DNA of 64,000 bases, from assembly GCA_014584315.1 (NCBI GenBank), contig JACTNA010000014.1:117230-181229 (forward strand). Reading direction: 5' to 3'. The position numbers were made by a program, and so were the translations under genes. Source of the stretch: Planctomycetota bacterium (lineage in GTDB: Bacteria; Planctomycetota; Phycisphaerae; Phycisphaerales; UBA1924). The number at the start of each line of letters is the position of its first letter. Within the stretch, counting starts at the first letter, position 1. The notes under the pieces were generated by a model. The model searched no databases and was not told where the DNA came from. It worked only from the letters and a program-made list of their open reading frames with translations. Shown here piece after piece: positions 1-8,512 of this stretch.

Positions 1-899
1 GTGAAGGTGCGTACGTCCGGGGCGTGCCGCGCCGCGAGACCGGCCATGATGGTCGAGTCCAGGCCCGAGGAGAGGAAGATGCCGACGGGGACGTCGCTGA
101 TGAGGTGGTTCTTCACGGCGCGGTCGAGCGTGGCGCGGAGGCGCTCGGCGGCCTCGCGCTCGGTCACGCGGTCCGCAAGCCCCTCGCCGACGCGAGGGAA
201 CCGCCAGTGCGGGCGCGGTCGGACGCTGGGCGTTTGGCCCGGACCAAAGTCGAGCGGGACCTCGGCGAGGCACCCGGGGGGGAACGCGCGCGCGCCGTTG
301 AAGATGGTGAGAGGCTCGGGCACTGCGCCGTACGCGAGCATGCCCGCGACCGCACGGCGATCGATCTCGGTGGAGGCCGCGCCGCCCGCGACGAGAGCGC
401 GCAGTTCGCTGGCGAGGGCGAGCCGCCCCGGGGAGGCCGCGTAGTAGAGCGGCTTGATGCCCATCGGGTCGCGTGCGAGGAGGAGGGTGGCGTTCGCGCG
501 CCGCAGGAAGGCGAACGCGAACATGCCCTCGAAGCGTTCGACGGCGGCGGGGCCCCACTCGACGAGGGCGTGGAGGATGAACTCGGTGTCGGAATGGCCG
601 CGGTAGACGACGCCGCGTTCGCGGGCGAGTTGCTCGCGGAGTTCGAGGTAGTTGTAGAGTTCGCCGTTGTAGGTCAGGGCGTCGCCGGTGCGGGGGTGGA
701 TCATCGGCTGGTGGCCGGCGGGCGAGAGATCGATGATGGCGAGGCGTCGCTGGCCGAGGCCGACGGTCTTTCCGGCGCACGGGAAGAGTTGCTCGCCTTC
801 GTCGTCGGGGCCTCGGTGGATCTGGGCGCAGACCATGGCGTGCAGGCGTTCTCGGGCCTCGGTGGCGTCGTGCGTGACGATGGCCGCGATGCCGCACAT
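1..899 (-). CDS. asnB: Asparagine synthase (glutamine-hydrolysing)-like amidotransferase, 3' end off the left edge
   Basis: Reading leftwards, the protein starts Met-Cys-Gly (start codon 897-899), so Cys2 is the N-terminal nucleophile of a class II glutamine amidotransferase domain. Typical motifs follow (IHRGPDDEG, NGELYNYLELR, DPMGIKPLYY). The PP-loop SSGLDS of the synthetase domain is near residue 281, close to the window edge. About 299 codons are present, roughly half the usual length. The enzyme transfers amide nitrogen from glutamine. In this setting, next to sulfotransferases, polymerase and flippase, it resembles the amidotransferase regularly found in exosortase-associated polysaccharide clusters, where it may amidate a sugar acid rather than make asparagine; that role is inferred. 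It is transcribed divergently from the sulfotransferase at 1061. Confidence 0.9.
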   Translation of the reverse strand, partial: MCGIAAIVTHDATEARERLHAMVCAQIHRGPDDEGEQLFPCAGKTVGLGQRRLAIIDLSPAGHQPMIHPRTGDALTYNGELYNYLELREQLARERGVVYRGHSDTEFILHALVEWGPAAVERFEGMFAFAFLRRANATLLLARDPMGIKPLYYAASPGRLALASELRALVAGGAASTEIDRRAVAGMLAYGAVPEPLTIFNGARAFPPGCLAEVPLDFGPGQTPSVRPRPHWRFPRVGEGLADRVTEREAAERLRATLDRAVKNHLISDVPVGIFLSSGLDSTIMAGLAARHAPDVRTF

Positions 900-1060
900 C
901 CGTTCGTCTCCGTCCGGTCCTTGACCGATGCTACAACGGTCGCCGGGCGCGCCCGGTTCGCGGGCTGCGGGGCGGCAGCATAGCGGGGGCGCGTCCCGCG
1001 ACGGACGGTCGGCGACTACGATGCGGCCCCGGCGGACGGGGCCGGGCGGAACGCCAGCGC

Positions 1061-1900
1061 ATGGGACGACAGGAAACGCCGCTGCAGGTCAGGATGCGGG
1101 CCGCGTCGCACCGCGTGACGTGGATGCTCGGCACGCGGTTCCCGGACGCGATCCCGCTGACGTTCGTGGTGGGATATCCGAAGAGCGGCACGGTGTGGGC
1201 GTCGCAACTCGTCGCGGACTACCTGCAGGTGCCGTACCCTAGGTTCAGCCTGCTGCCGGTGGGCTTCGAGGCGGTGGTGCACGGGCACCAGGTCGTCCGC
1301 GACGACTACCGGCGGTGCGTCTATACCCTCCGGGACGGTCGCGACGTGATGTGCTCGCATTACTTCTTTTTGGCGCGGCGGATCCCGGAGGGCGACCGCC
1401 CGGCCGTGCCGCGGTCGTTGCGGGCGCACTTTCCGGGCCTGACGAACAAGGCGGACGTTCGTGGGAACCTGCCGCGGTTCATCGAGGCGCAGGCGCGGCG
1501 GCACCACTCGTCTCCCGTGAACTGGGCGGCGCACGTGCGTTCGTGGCTGACGCGGAAGGACCGGCCGGGCGTCGTGATGCTGCGGTACGAGGACCTGCTG
1601 GCGGACGCGGCCGGTGCGCTCGTCGCCGCGATGCCGCGTCTGACCGGCGAACCGGCGGATGAGGAGCAGGCGCGCTCGTCGGCGGAACGGTTCTCGTTCG
1701 CGCGCCAGGCGAGGCGGCGGGCGGGCCGCGAGGGCGCGAACTTCCTTCGCAAGGGCGCGTCCGGGGACTGGACGAACCACTTCACGCGCGAGGCGGCGGA
1801 GGTCTTTGATCTGGCCTTCGGCGACGCGCTGGTCGAGTGCGGGTACGAGCCGGATCGGTCGTGGGCTGGGCGAGTGGGCGGGGCGGGTGCGGGCCGATGA
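1061..1900 (+). CDS. Sulfotransferase, cytosolic SULT-like type
   Basis: A 279-residue protein predicted to transfer sulfate from PAPS to a hydroxyl or amine. The PAPS 5'-phosphosulfate loop is YPKSGT (residues 39-44). The 3'-phosphate site is RDGRDVMCSH (91-100), followed by RYEDLLAD. The C-terminal FLRKGASGDWTNHF matches the region IV signature of the Sulfotransfer_1 family, so the fold looks complete. No signal peptide is seen, so it probably acts in the cytoplasm on a sugar precursor. It overlaps the next sulfotransferase by 4 bp (ATGA), indicating translational coupling. The start chosen is the ATG just before the conserved N-terminal region; no strong Shine-Dalgarno sequence is visible. 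Acceptor unknown. Confidence 0.88.
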   Translation: MGRQETPLQVRMRAASHRVTWMLGTRFPDAIPLTFVVGYPKSGTVWASQLVADYLQVPYPRFSLLPVGFEAVVHGHQVVRDDYRRCVYTLRDGRDVMCSHYFFLARRIPEGDRPAVPRSLRAHFPGLTNKADVRGNLPRFIEAQARRHHSSPVNWAAHVRSWLTRKDRPGVVMLRYEDLLADAAGALVAAMPRLTGEPADEEQARSSAERFSFARQARRRAGREGANFLRKGASGDWTNHFTREAAEVFDLAFGDALVECGYEPDRSWAGRVGGAGAGR

Positions 1901-2853
1901 GCGGGACGAGGAGGAGTGTGGGCGATGGGGGGGGGGAGCGTCTTCCCGACTTCCTGATCATCGGCGCGATGAAAGCGGGGACGACGAGCCTCTTCCGGGA
2001 CCTGATGACGCACCCGCGCGTGTTCTTCCCGCTCGACAAGGAACCGGGAAACCTCTGCGACGATCGCGTGCTCACGGCGCAGGGGCGGGCCGAGTACGCG
2101 GCGCACTTCCGGCGCGCCCGCGCGGACCAGATCTGTGGCGAAGCCTCGACGGCGTACACGAAGCTCCCGGTGTACACGGGCGCTGCGGAGCGTGCGCGGG
2201 CGTTGCTGGGACCCGGGCTGCGCGTGATCTACCTGGTCCGCGAGCCGGTGTCGCGGATCGTGAGCCAGCACTACCACGAGGTGATCATCCGGGACCTGGA
2301 GGTCGAGGACGACATCAACGTCGCGGTCCGTCGGTTTCCGCGGTACGTGGCGTACAGCCGCTACGCGATGCAGGCCGAGCCGTGGATCGCCGCGCTCGGG
2401 CGCGAGAACGTCCGGATCGTGGTCTTCGAGCGGTACGTCAGGGACCGGAAGGGGACCGTCGCCGACCTCGAGCGATTCCTGGGGCTGGACCCGCGCCCGG
2501 ACCTGGTGGAGACGGATCGGGTCTTCAACGCGGCCGACTCGAAGCCGGGGCACGGCGGGCCGTTCTCGTGGGTGCCGAGGCTGTGGGTGTACCGGTCGTT
2601 GGTTCGCCCGCTGCTGTCGCAGGAGGCGCGGGATCGGGTTCGGCGGCTGCTGAACCGTCGGCCGCCGCCGAGGCCCGCGCCCCCGACGCCGGAGACGGTG
2701 GCGTTCGTGCTGGACCAGTTGGATGAGGACCTGTCTCGCATCGCCCGCCTGGTGGCGGAGCAGGACGGCAGAAGTGATGCTCCGCCTCTGTGGGACGAGG
2801 GGTCGGTTGTGGCGCGTTACTCGGGGCGAACCACCGAAGGCGGGCCCTCGTAG
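1897..2853 (+). CDS. Sulfotransferase resembling heparan-sulfate sulfotransferases
   Basis: 318 residues from the ATG that overlaps the upstream stop codon. LPDFLIIGAMKAGTTSLF carries the PAPS loop (about 17-33). It is followed by HPRVFFPLDKEP, a GEAST-Y motif and LRVIYLVREPVSRIVSQHYHE. This order (P-loop with K-x-G-T-T/S, 'HP-V....KE', 'GE-S--Y', 'R-P--R--S-Y-H') is the layout of glycosaminoglycan sulfotransferases of the NDST/HS3ST group rather than the SULT group of its neighbour. A run of 10 G (1927-1936) near the N-terminus encodes Gly11-13. A slip there would shift the frame before the catalytic core. Substrate is inferred only from context: a cell-surface or secreted polysaccharide. 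Confidence 0.87.
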   Translation: MSGTRRSVGDGGGERLPDFLIIGAMKAGTTSLFRDLMTHPRVFFPLDKEPGNLCDDRVLTAQGRAEYAAHFRRARADQICGEASTAYTKLPVYTGAAERARALLGPGLRVIYLVREPVSRIVSQHYHEVIIRDLEVEDDINVAVRRFPRYVAYSRYAMQAEPWIAALGRENVRIVVFERYVRDRKGTVADLERFLGLDPRPDLVETDRVFNAADSKPGHGGPFSWVPRLWVYRSLVRPLLSQEARDRVRRLLNRRPPPRPAPPTPETVAFVLDQLDEDLSRIARLVAEQDGRSDAPPLWDEGSVVARYSGRTTEGGPS

Positions 2854-2951
2854 GGCGTTCATCCCAAGTCAGCCCTCGCGGACGGCCGATAGCATCGAAG
2901 CCCCGGCGTCGCGGGCACCGAACACCCTACGACCAGACCCGAGAGACCCGC

Positions 2952-4286
2952 ATGTTCGCCAACATGGACTTCGGCATCATCGCGGCGATCGTGGTCGCGG
3001 GGATCATCGCGCACGTGGCGATGTTCATCATCGCGCGTCGGATCAATCTGCTTTTCCTGCTGTCTGCGGCGTACTTCTTCGTGGCGCCGCTCTCGGCCGC
3101 CCCGAAGTTGCCGCTGGTCGGGCCGCTGAAGTACGTGCGGGTGTACCTGACCGTGCTCACGGTCGTGCTGGGGTTCTTCGTGGCGCGCGTGTACCTGCTG
3201 CGTCCCGCGGGGGCCGTGTTCCTGACCTTCGCGATGATGTACGCGTGCGCCGGGCTGTACAGCGAGCTGCCCATGGCCGCCCTGAAGTACAAGGGCCTGT
3301 GGGTGGTGACCGTGCTCGCGGGGCTGATGACGGGCTACAGCGTGACGGACTCGCGCACGTTCGTCACCCGGTGCCTGCGGGTGGTCATGCTGGCGACGGC
3401 GGCGTTCACTGCGCTGATGATCCTTCGGCTGGTGACCGACCCCGGTGCGTTGAACAGGATCGGACGCTTCATGCCGTGGGACCTGAACCCGAACCGGCTG
3501 GGGCAGACGGTCGCCCCGATGTCGATTTTCACGACGTACATCCTGCTGTACGACAGGTCGAGGCTCTGGAAGCTGATCTCCGCGGGCACGCTTTTCTTCC
3601 TCGCCGTACTGATCCTCTACTCCGGCAGCCGTGGCGCGGCGGGGTACGCGGTCGTGGGATGCACGATCCTCGGGATGCCGGTGGTGAAGCGTCCCGGTCT
3701 GCTGGTGACGCTGGCGATCGGGGCGAGCATCGCGGGGTTCGCGATGTTCAAGATCTTCGACATCGGCACGACCGAGCGCCTGGGCACGGTGACGCTGGAG
3801 ACCCGCGAGGAGGTCTGGAACAAGGCGTGGAACCACTTCATCGAGTCGCCCCTGGTCGGGAAGGGGTGGGTCTTCCAGTACGAGGCCTCGCTGGAAGGCT
3901 CGACCGCGAACATGCACTCGATCTACTTCCAGACCGCCGCCGAGACGGGCGTCGCCGGCATTCTTGCGCTGCTGCTGACGCTGACATTCATCGGGTTCCG
4001 GTGCCTGCGGCTGTGGCGTTTCGCGTTGTCGTCGCGGTACGAGGTCCCGATGGCGCACCTGTCGCTGGCGATCATCGGGGCGGTGTTCGCGCACGGGCTG
4101 TTCGAGTCCGGTTCGTTCACCGGGGCGAACCTCGGCGCTGTCGTGCTCGGGATCGGGCTGGCGTTGCTCGACCGCATCCCCGAGTTGTACCGCAACGACC
4201 TCGCGGCCTGGGAGGCGCAGCAGCGGTTGTTGGCGGAGGCGGAGGCCGAGTCGCCGGGAGCGTACGCGCCGGCGGCGGGTGCGTGA
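2952..4286 (+). CDS. O-antigen ligase/polymerase family membrane protein (Wzy/WaaL-like)
   Basis: 444 residues with about ten hydrophobic segments (first FGIIAAIVVAGIIAHVAMFII). The family's features follow: SGSRGAAGY after a central membrane helix, then LVGKGWVFQY and NMHSIYFQTAAETGVAGILALL, the 'GxG ... HSxxxxxxxExGxxG' pattern of the Wzy_C (O-antigen ligase) domain in the large periplasmic loop. Such proteins polymerise lipid-linked repeat units or ligate glycans at the outer face of the inner membrane. The flippase gene follows 34 bp later, a normal Wzx/Wzy pairing. The ATG at 2952 is preferred because the first transmembrane helix begins there; upstream in-frame codons overlap the sulfotransferase gene. 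Polymerase and ligase cannot be separated by sequence alone. Confidence 0.85.
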   Translation: MFANMDFGIIAAIVVAGIIAHVAMFIIARRINLLFLLSAAYFFVAPLSAAPKLPLVGPLKYVRVYLTVLTVVLGFFVARVYLLRPAGAVFLTFAMMYACAGLYSELPMAALKYKGLWVVTVLAGLMTGYSVTDSRTFVTRCLRVVMLATAAFTALMILRLVTDPGALNRIGRFMPWDLNPNRLGQTVAPMSIFTTYILLYDRSRLWKLISAGTLFFLAVLILYSGSRGAAGYAVVGCTILGMPVVKRPGLLVTLAIGASIAGFAMFKIFDIGTTERLGTVTLETREEVWNKAWNHFIESPLVGKGWVFQYEASLEGSTANMHSIYFQTAAETGVAGILALLLTLTFIGFRCLRLWRFALSSRYEVPMAHLSLAIIGAVFAHGLFESGSFTGANLGAVVLGIGLALLDRIPELYRNDLAAWEAQQRLLAEAEAESPGAYAPAAGA

Positions 4287-4320
4287 CTGTCAGCGGGCGG
4301 GACGCGGGAGCCGAGGGCGC

Positions 4321-5970
4321 ATGAAGGGCGAGGTCAGACGCGGGGCGGTTCGGATCGTCGCCAACTACGCCCGGCTGCTTTCGACGTTCGTGCTCGGGAT
4401 CATCCTCGTCCCGATTCTCATCCGATTCCTCGGGGTGGACGCCTTCGGCCTCTGGGGTCTGATCGGCGCGACGATCGGGCTGGCGGACCTGTTCCGTGAG
4501 ACCGTGCGTTCGAGCATGATCCGCGAACTCGGCGCGGCGTACCACGACGCGGACCCGCGGCGGTTCCCGGTGATCTACAACTCCGCGGTGGCGCTGAGCG
4601 TGCTGCTTGCCCTGCTGGCGGCGCTGGTGTTCACGGGCGTCTGGTTCCTCCTGCCATTCCTGAACATCCCGGCGCACCTCGCGACCGCGGCCCGGTGGGT
4701 GGTCGTCTCGCAGGGCGCGTACTCGATCATGTGCGTGCTCACCGCGCCGCAGTTCAACATGTTCGTGGTGACTGAGCGCATGGTCTGGGCGAACTGGTGG
4801 CAGGCGGCGGACCGCGCCACGCACCTCGCGGCGGCCCTCGTGATCTTCTACCCCTTCGCGGTGCGCGACCCCGGGCTCGGGCTGACGCTCTTCGCGACGA
4901 TCTCCTCGGGGATGGCGATCCTGCTGCACGTGGTCGCGATCGCGATCATGGCGGCGTTCGAGCCGCGGATCGTGCCGCGGCCCGGCTTGGCGACGCGCGA
5001 GGGGGCGCGCTCGATCCTCTCCACCGCGGGCTGGAACGCGGTGGTCGTCGTCGCGACGAACCTGCACATCCGGATCGACCAGTTGCTGATGAACCTGTTC
5101 TTCGGCTCGTTCGCCAACGGCATCTTCACGGTGGCGATCAGGCTGACGTCGTACGTGCGGATGCTCACGGGCGGCATGACCGACGGGCTGGACGCCGTGT
5201 CAACGCGGATATCGACGCGCGAGGAAGGTGGGGGGGTCAACGCGCTCAACCGCCATTCGACCCGCCTGCACGCGTTCGTGGGCCTGCCGGCGGGGCTCCT
5301 CGTGGTGCTGCTCGCCGAGCCGATCATCACTCTCTGGGTCGGCAAGCGGCTCCCGGACCCGGCGGCGGACATTCCCCTGGCGGTCAACCTGGTACAGATC
5401 CTGGCGATCGGGATCACGGTGCGGGCGATCGCGGACGGGTGGATGCGGATTCTGTACGGGGCGGGGCACGTGCGCCGGTACGCGCCGCTGCTGCTCGCGG
5501 CGGGGCTGCTCAACCCGGTCCTCGTCGTCGCGCTGGTGTACCTGCTCCCGGCGCGCGACTCGGGGTGGGTGGTCTCGGACTTCGACTCGCCCGCGCTCTC
5601 GTACGCGATCGTCATCACGGCGGCGTATCTGGGGGTGCTGCCGTTCATCGCGGCGCGGTGCCTGAAGACGCGGTGGGTCAACATCCTCCGCCCGCTGCTG
5701 CGGCCCGCGCTGGCGACCGCGCTGGCGTCGCCGGTCTATCTGCTCGCGCTGCGGCTCGTCGGGCAGTGGACGCTCGTGCACCTGTTCGGCGTGATGGCGG
5801 CGTACGGCGTGCTGTACGCCGGGCTGTCGTGGTTCATCGTGCTGGCGAAGGACGAACGGGCCCGGCTGGTGCGGGTGGCGCTTCGGCGTGCGCGCGGCGG
5901 GCGACCGGCGGTGGGTCGGCGCGAGGAGGAGCCCGCGTCGATCAGCGAGGAGCCGGGCGGGGCGGAATGA
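4321..5970 (+). CDS. Polysaccharide flippase, MOP/Wzx-like
   Basis: 549 residues, with many transmembrane helices spread along the chain. The start VRIVANYARLLSTFVLGIILVPILIRFLGVDAFGLW is the typical opening of the polysaccharide-export branch of the MOP superfamily (the glycine after 'LG.. FG-WG' is kept). It should flip undecaprenyl-linked oligosaccharide units across the inner membrane for the neighbouring Wzy-like protein. The C-terminal ~35 residues are charged and probably cytoplasmic. A G7 tract at 5230-5236 encodes part of a loop. Its 3' end overlaps the convergent exonuclease-like gene by 29 bp. Confidence 0.85.
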   Translation: MKGEVRRGAVRIVANYARLLSTFVLGIILVPILIRFLGVDAFGLWGLIGATIGLADLFRETVRSSMIRELGAAYHDADPRRFPVIYNSAVALSVLLALLAALVFTGVWFLLPFLNIPAHLATAARWVVVSQGAYSIMCVLTAPQFNMFVVTERMVWANWWQAADRATHLAAALVIFYPFAVRDPGLGLTLFATISSGMAILLHVVAIAIMAAFEPRIVPRPGLATREGARSILSTAGWNAVVVVATNLHIRIDQLLMNLFFGSFANGIFTVAIRLTSYVRMLTGGMTDGLDAVSTRISTREEGGGVNALNRHSTRLHAFVGLPAGLLVVLLAEPIITLWVGKRLPDPAADIPLAVNLVQILAIGITVRAIADGWMRILYGAGHVRRYAPLLLAAGLLNPVLVVALVYLLPARDSGWVVSDFDSPALSYAIVITAAYLGVLPFIAARCLKTRWVNILRPLLRPALATALASPVYLLALRLVGQWTLVHLFGVMAAYGVLYAGLSWFIVLAKDERARLVRVALRRARGGRPAVGRREEEPASISEEPGGAE

Positions 5971-6940
5971 CCAGTTCGATGAGCACGCCGCGGTGGTCCG
6001 ATCCGGCGCCGCGGATGGTGCGCCAGGAGCGGACGCGCCAGCCCGGCGACGCGCACGCGTCGTCGATCGCCGCCATCGCCGGCCAGACGGACCACGCGGG
6101 GAAGGTCCCGGTCGGCGCGAGCAGCGGCTTGCACCTGAGGTAGCCGGCGCGGGCGAGCACTCGCGACCGCGAGCCGGTCGGTGTGCTGTTGAGGTCGCCG
6201 ATGATGAGCGTGGGGACGCCCTCGGCTTCGAGTCGCTGCGCCTCGCGCAGGGCACGGGCGATGAGTTCGTTGCCGTCGCGCCATCGCGCGGGCGTGCGCG
6301 GCGACGATGGGTGGACGACGACCATGGCGAAGTCGCCCGACGGGTGCTGCACGACGGCCGAGAGGAGGTCGTTCCCCGCGAGGGACTCCGGGGCGTCGCG
6401 GACGGGGAACTCGCTCAGGATGAGGCGCCAGGAGGTGACGTGCGAGACCGGGCCGCGGGCCGCGCCGTGCGGGAAGGACGCGTCGAGCGCGCCGTGGCGC
6501 CGGATGCCGCGCACGAGGCCCGGGTTCGGCTCGACGAGGGCGACGACCTCGGCCTTGACGAACGTGAGCAGTTTGAGCAGTTCGTCCGGCTGCTGGTTCT
6601 CGGGGCTGCCGTTGAGGACGAGGATGCGGACGGCCTTCCCCTCGGCGCCGTCGTCCCCGGGGGTTCGCGGCGTGAGGAGAGCGAAGGCGTGCAGCGAGCA
6701 GGCGAGCGCGGCGGCGACGGCGCACGTCCATTTTCGCCGGATCGTCCAGACGATGGCGAAGGGGATCGACACGATGAGGATCTGGGCCGCCCCCTCGGCG
6801 ACCATGCCCGCGCACCACGCGAGGTCCGGGAACGCGGCGGCGACCCCCGCGGCGAGGATCGCGGCCGCGACGAGGCACCGCGCGATGCCCCTGCGGCGCG
6901 GCGCGGGATCGGTCGGTGGTGCAGGCGGTGCTTCCGTCAT
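5942..6940 (-). CDS. Membrane-anchored endonuclease/exonuclease/phosphatase family protein
   Basis: 332 residues. Two or three N-terminal hydrophobic segments (about 19-90) precede an EEP fold. Its catalytic signposts are NGSPENQQ, VALVEPN (metal-binding Glu), VVHPSSP, LIIGDLNSTPTGS and GSDHRGVLIEL (terminal Asp-His). The layout matches YafD-type proteins, with the EEP domain probably on the periplasmic side. Such genes often sit in polysaccharide clusters, where they may act as phosphodiesterases or phosphatases on lipid or sugar phosphates rather than on DNA; this is inference. It is convergent with and overlaps the flippase gene by 29 bp and is divergent from the GH56 gene at 7088. Confidence 0.82.
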   Translation of the reverse strand: MTEAPPAPPTDPAPRRRGIARCLVAAAILAAGVAAAFPDLAWCAGMVAEGAAQILIVSIPFAIVWTIRRKWTCAVAAALACSLHAFALLTPRTPGDDGAEGKAVRILVLNGSPENQQPDELLKLLTFVKAEVVALVEPNPGLVRGIRRHGALDASFPHGAARGPVSHVTSWRLILSEFPVRDAPESLAGNDLLSAVVQHPSGDFAMVVVHPSSPRTPARWRDGNELIARALREAQRLEAEGVPTLIIGDLNSTPTGSRSRVLARAGYLRCKPLLAPTGTFPAWSVWPAMAAIDDACASPGWRVRSWRTIRGAGSDHRGVLIELVIPPRPAPR

Positions 6941-7087
6941 GATCGGGAGACCTTGCCCATCCCACATCGGCCGAACGGGCACGCCATCTTTCGCGGGCCG
7001 ATCGCTCGCCGCGGCTCCCGGCGAAACGGAGGATAGATGCGACACACGGCGCCACACTGCCGGCTGGAACGATTGAGGAGGCACACG

Positions 7088-8443
7088 ATGGCACGGAACG
7101 GGAGATTGGTCGCTGCGGCGCTCACGGTCGGGCTTGCGGCGAGCGTGCAGGCGTTCGCCCAGAACGACGGATTCAGGTACTACCTCTGCTACACGACCGG
7201 GGGCGACGACCGGCAGCAGGGGAACGACTGGGGCTCCCAGTTGCAGTTCGACGACTGGCTCATGGATCGCGAGGCGGTGATCCTCTACCAGCACATCCTC
7301 GGCAACTTCCCCAAGGCCGGCGTGCACATGGTGTACTCGACGCCGACCTACATGCAGGACCACCTGGCGCGGGTCGCGTGGGCGTTGGACAAGTTCGTGC
7401 CCGATCCCGACTTCAGCGGCGTGGCGATCATCGACTACGAGACCTGGCGGTGCGAGTGGGACCGCACGCCGAACGTCCCCAGCCCGCTCGGCCCGGACGC
7501 CGAGGACCGCGACTTCAAGGATGACTGGCGCGACCACGTCCTCATGACGTACCCGGAGTTCAAGACCATGAGCCCGTCGCAACAGGAGTCCTTCCTGCGC
7601 GACACCTACGAGCAGGCGTGCGCGGACTTCTACCTCGCCACGCTCAGGCTCTGCCAGGAGATGCGGCCGAGGGCGAAGTGGGGGTTCTACGGCTACCCCA
7701 GCAAGATCTTCAAGCACCAGACCGACACGCCGAAGAACGTGATCGGGTACGGCGACCACACGCACCGCGCGTCTCAGATCAACGACCGGCTCGGGTGGAT
7801 GTGGGACGCGGTGGACGCGTTCTTCCCGTCGTACTACGCCCCGCGATACACGCTGCTGGACGGCGAGCCGAGCCAGTGCCCGAACCAGGAAGCGACGACG
7901 GAGGAGGACCGCGAGTTCCTGCGATCGAACGTGGCCGAGGCGCAGCGACTGGCGAACGGCAAGCCGGTCTTCCCGGTGTCCTGGCTGCGGTACCACACGC
8001 CGAACAAGGGATGCCGGTTCCACGAGCGTCTGAACCACATCAACCTCCGCAATCAGTTCGAGGTGCCGTACCTGGCCGGCGCGAACGGCGTCGTGCTGTG
8101 GGGTAACTTGCTCAACGAGGCGGACTACCTGGACGAGCAGGCCTACTACGACCGCATGTTCATCCCCGTGCTCGCGGACGTCATGCTGACGCACGGGCTG
8201 TACGACGACGGCGGCGCGGGTCAGGACGGCGGGTCCGACGGCTCGGGCGACGCCAAGGGCGACGGCAACGACCAGGGCGACCAGGGCGAGGGCGACGGCT
8301 CGGTGGGTGACGATCCGGATGCGCCGGCTCCTCCGCCCGCCGACAACATCAACAACCCGCGCGGCGGAGGCAACGAGGGACGCGGGACGCTCCAGAAGCC
8401 GAAGGACAACCGGAGCGGCCGCGACCGCAGCGAGCGGCCGTAG
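7088..8443 (+). CDS. Exported GH56 hyaluronidase-like glycosidase, copy 1
   Basis: 451 residues. A signal peptide (1-25, ending VQAFA) leads into a region that follows animal hyaluronidase (glycoside hydrolase family 56) motif by motif. It contains REAVILYQHILGNFP, then GVAIIDYETWRCEWDR with D116-x-E118, equivalent to the Asp/Glu catalytic pair in GVIDxExWRP of PH-20 and bee-venom enzymes. Next come RPRAKWGFYGYPS, LGWMWDAVDAFFPSYY, GKPVFPVSWLRYH and LAGANGVVLWGN. GH56 enzymes hydrolyse beta-1,4 hexosaminidic bonds of hyaluronan and chondroitin. The last ~80 residues are a Gly/Asp-rich low-complexity tail of unknown use. A strong Shine-Dalgarno sequence (gaggagg) 7 bases upstream fixes the start. 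The distance to animal enzymes means activity and substrate are inferred. Confidence 0.82.
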   Translation: MARNGRLVAAALTVGLAASVQAFAQNDGFRYYLCYTTGGDDRQQGNDWGSQLQFDDWLMDREAVILYQHILGNFPKAGVHMVYSTPTYMQDHLARVAWALDKFVPDPDFSGVAIIDYETWRCEWDRTPNVPSPLGPDAEDRDFKDDWRDHVLMTYPEFKTMSPSQQESFLRDTYEQACADFYLATLRLCQEMRPRAKWGFYGYPSKIFKHQTDTPKNVIGYGDHTHRASQINDRLGWMWDAVDAFFPSYYAPRYTLLDGEPSQCPNQEATTEEDREFLRSNVAEAQRLANGKPVFPVSWLRYHTPNKGCRFHERLNHINLRNQFEVPYLAGANGVVLWGNLLNEADYLDEQAYYDRMFIPVLADVMLTHGLYDDGGAGQDGGSDGSGDAKGDGNDQGDQGEGDGSVGDDPDAPAPPPADNINNPRGGGNEGRGTLQKPKDNRSGRDRSERP

Positions 8444-8471
8444 GCGGCGCGGGGGGACGGCGCGGCCTATC

Positions 8472-8507
8472 ACTCCCCGGGGGCGCAGCCACGCGACCCC
8501 GGGGAGT
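8472..8507 (+). promoter_or_regulatory. Perfect 11-bp hairpin between the two GH56-like genes, overlapping the downstream ribosome-binding site
   Basis: The arms actccccgggg (8472-8482) and ccccggggagt (8497-8507) are exact reverse complements with a 14-base loop. The right arm contains ggggag, which is also the only Shine-Dalgarno-like sequence before the ATG at 8513. The structure could act as a weak terminator/attenuator after the first gene or as a translational block on the second. There is no good T-tract (only ttctt), which argues against a classic terminator. Confidence 0.6.
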
Positions 8508-8512
8508 TCTTC

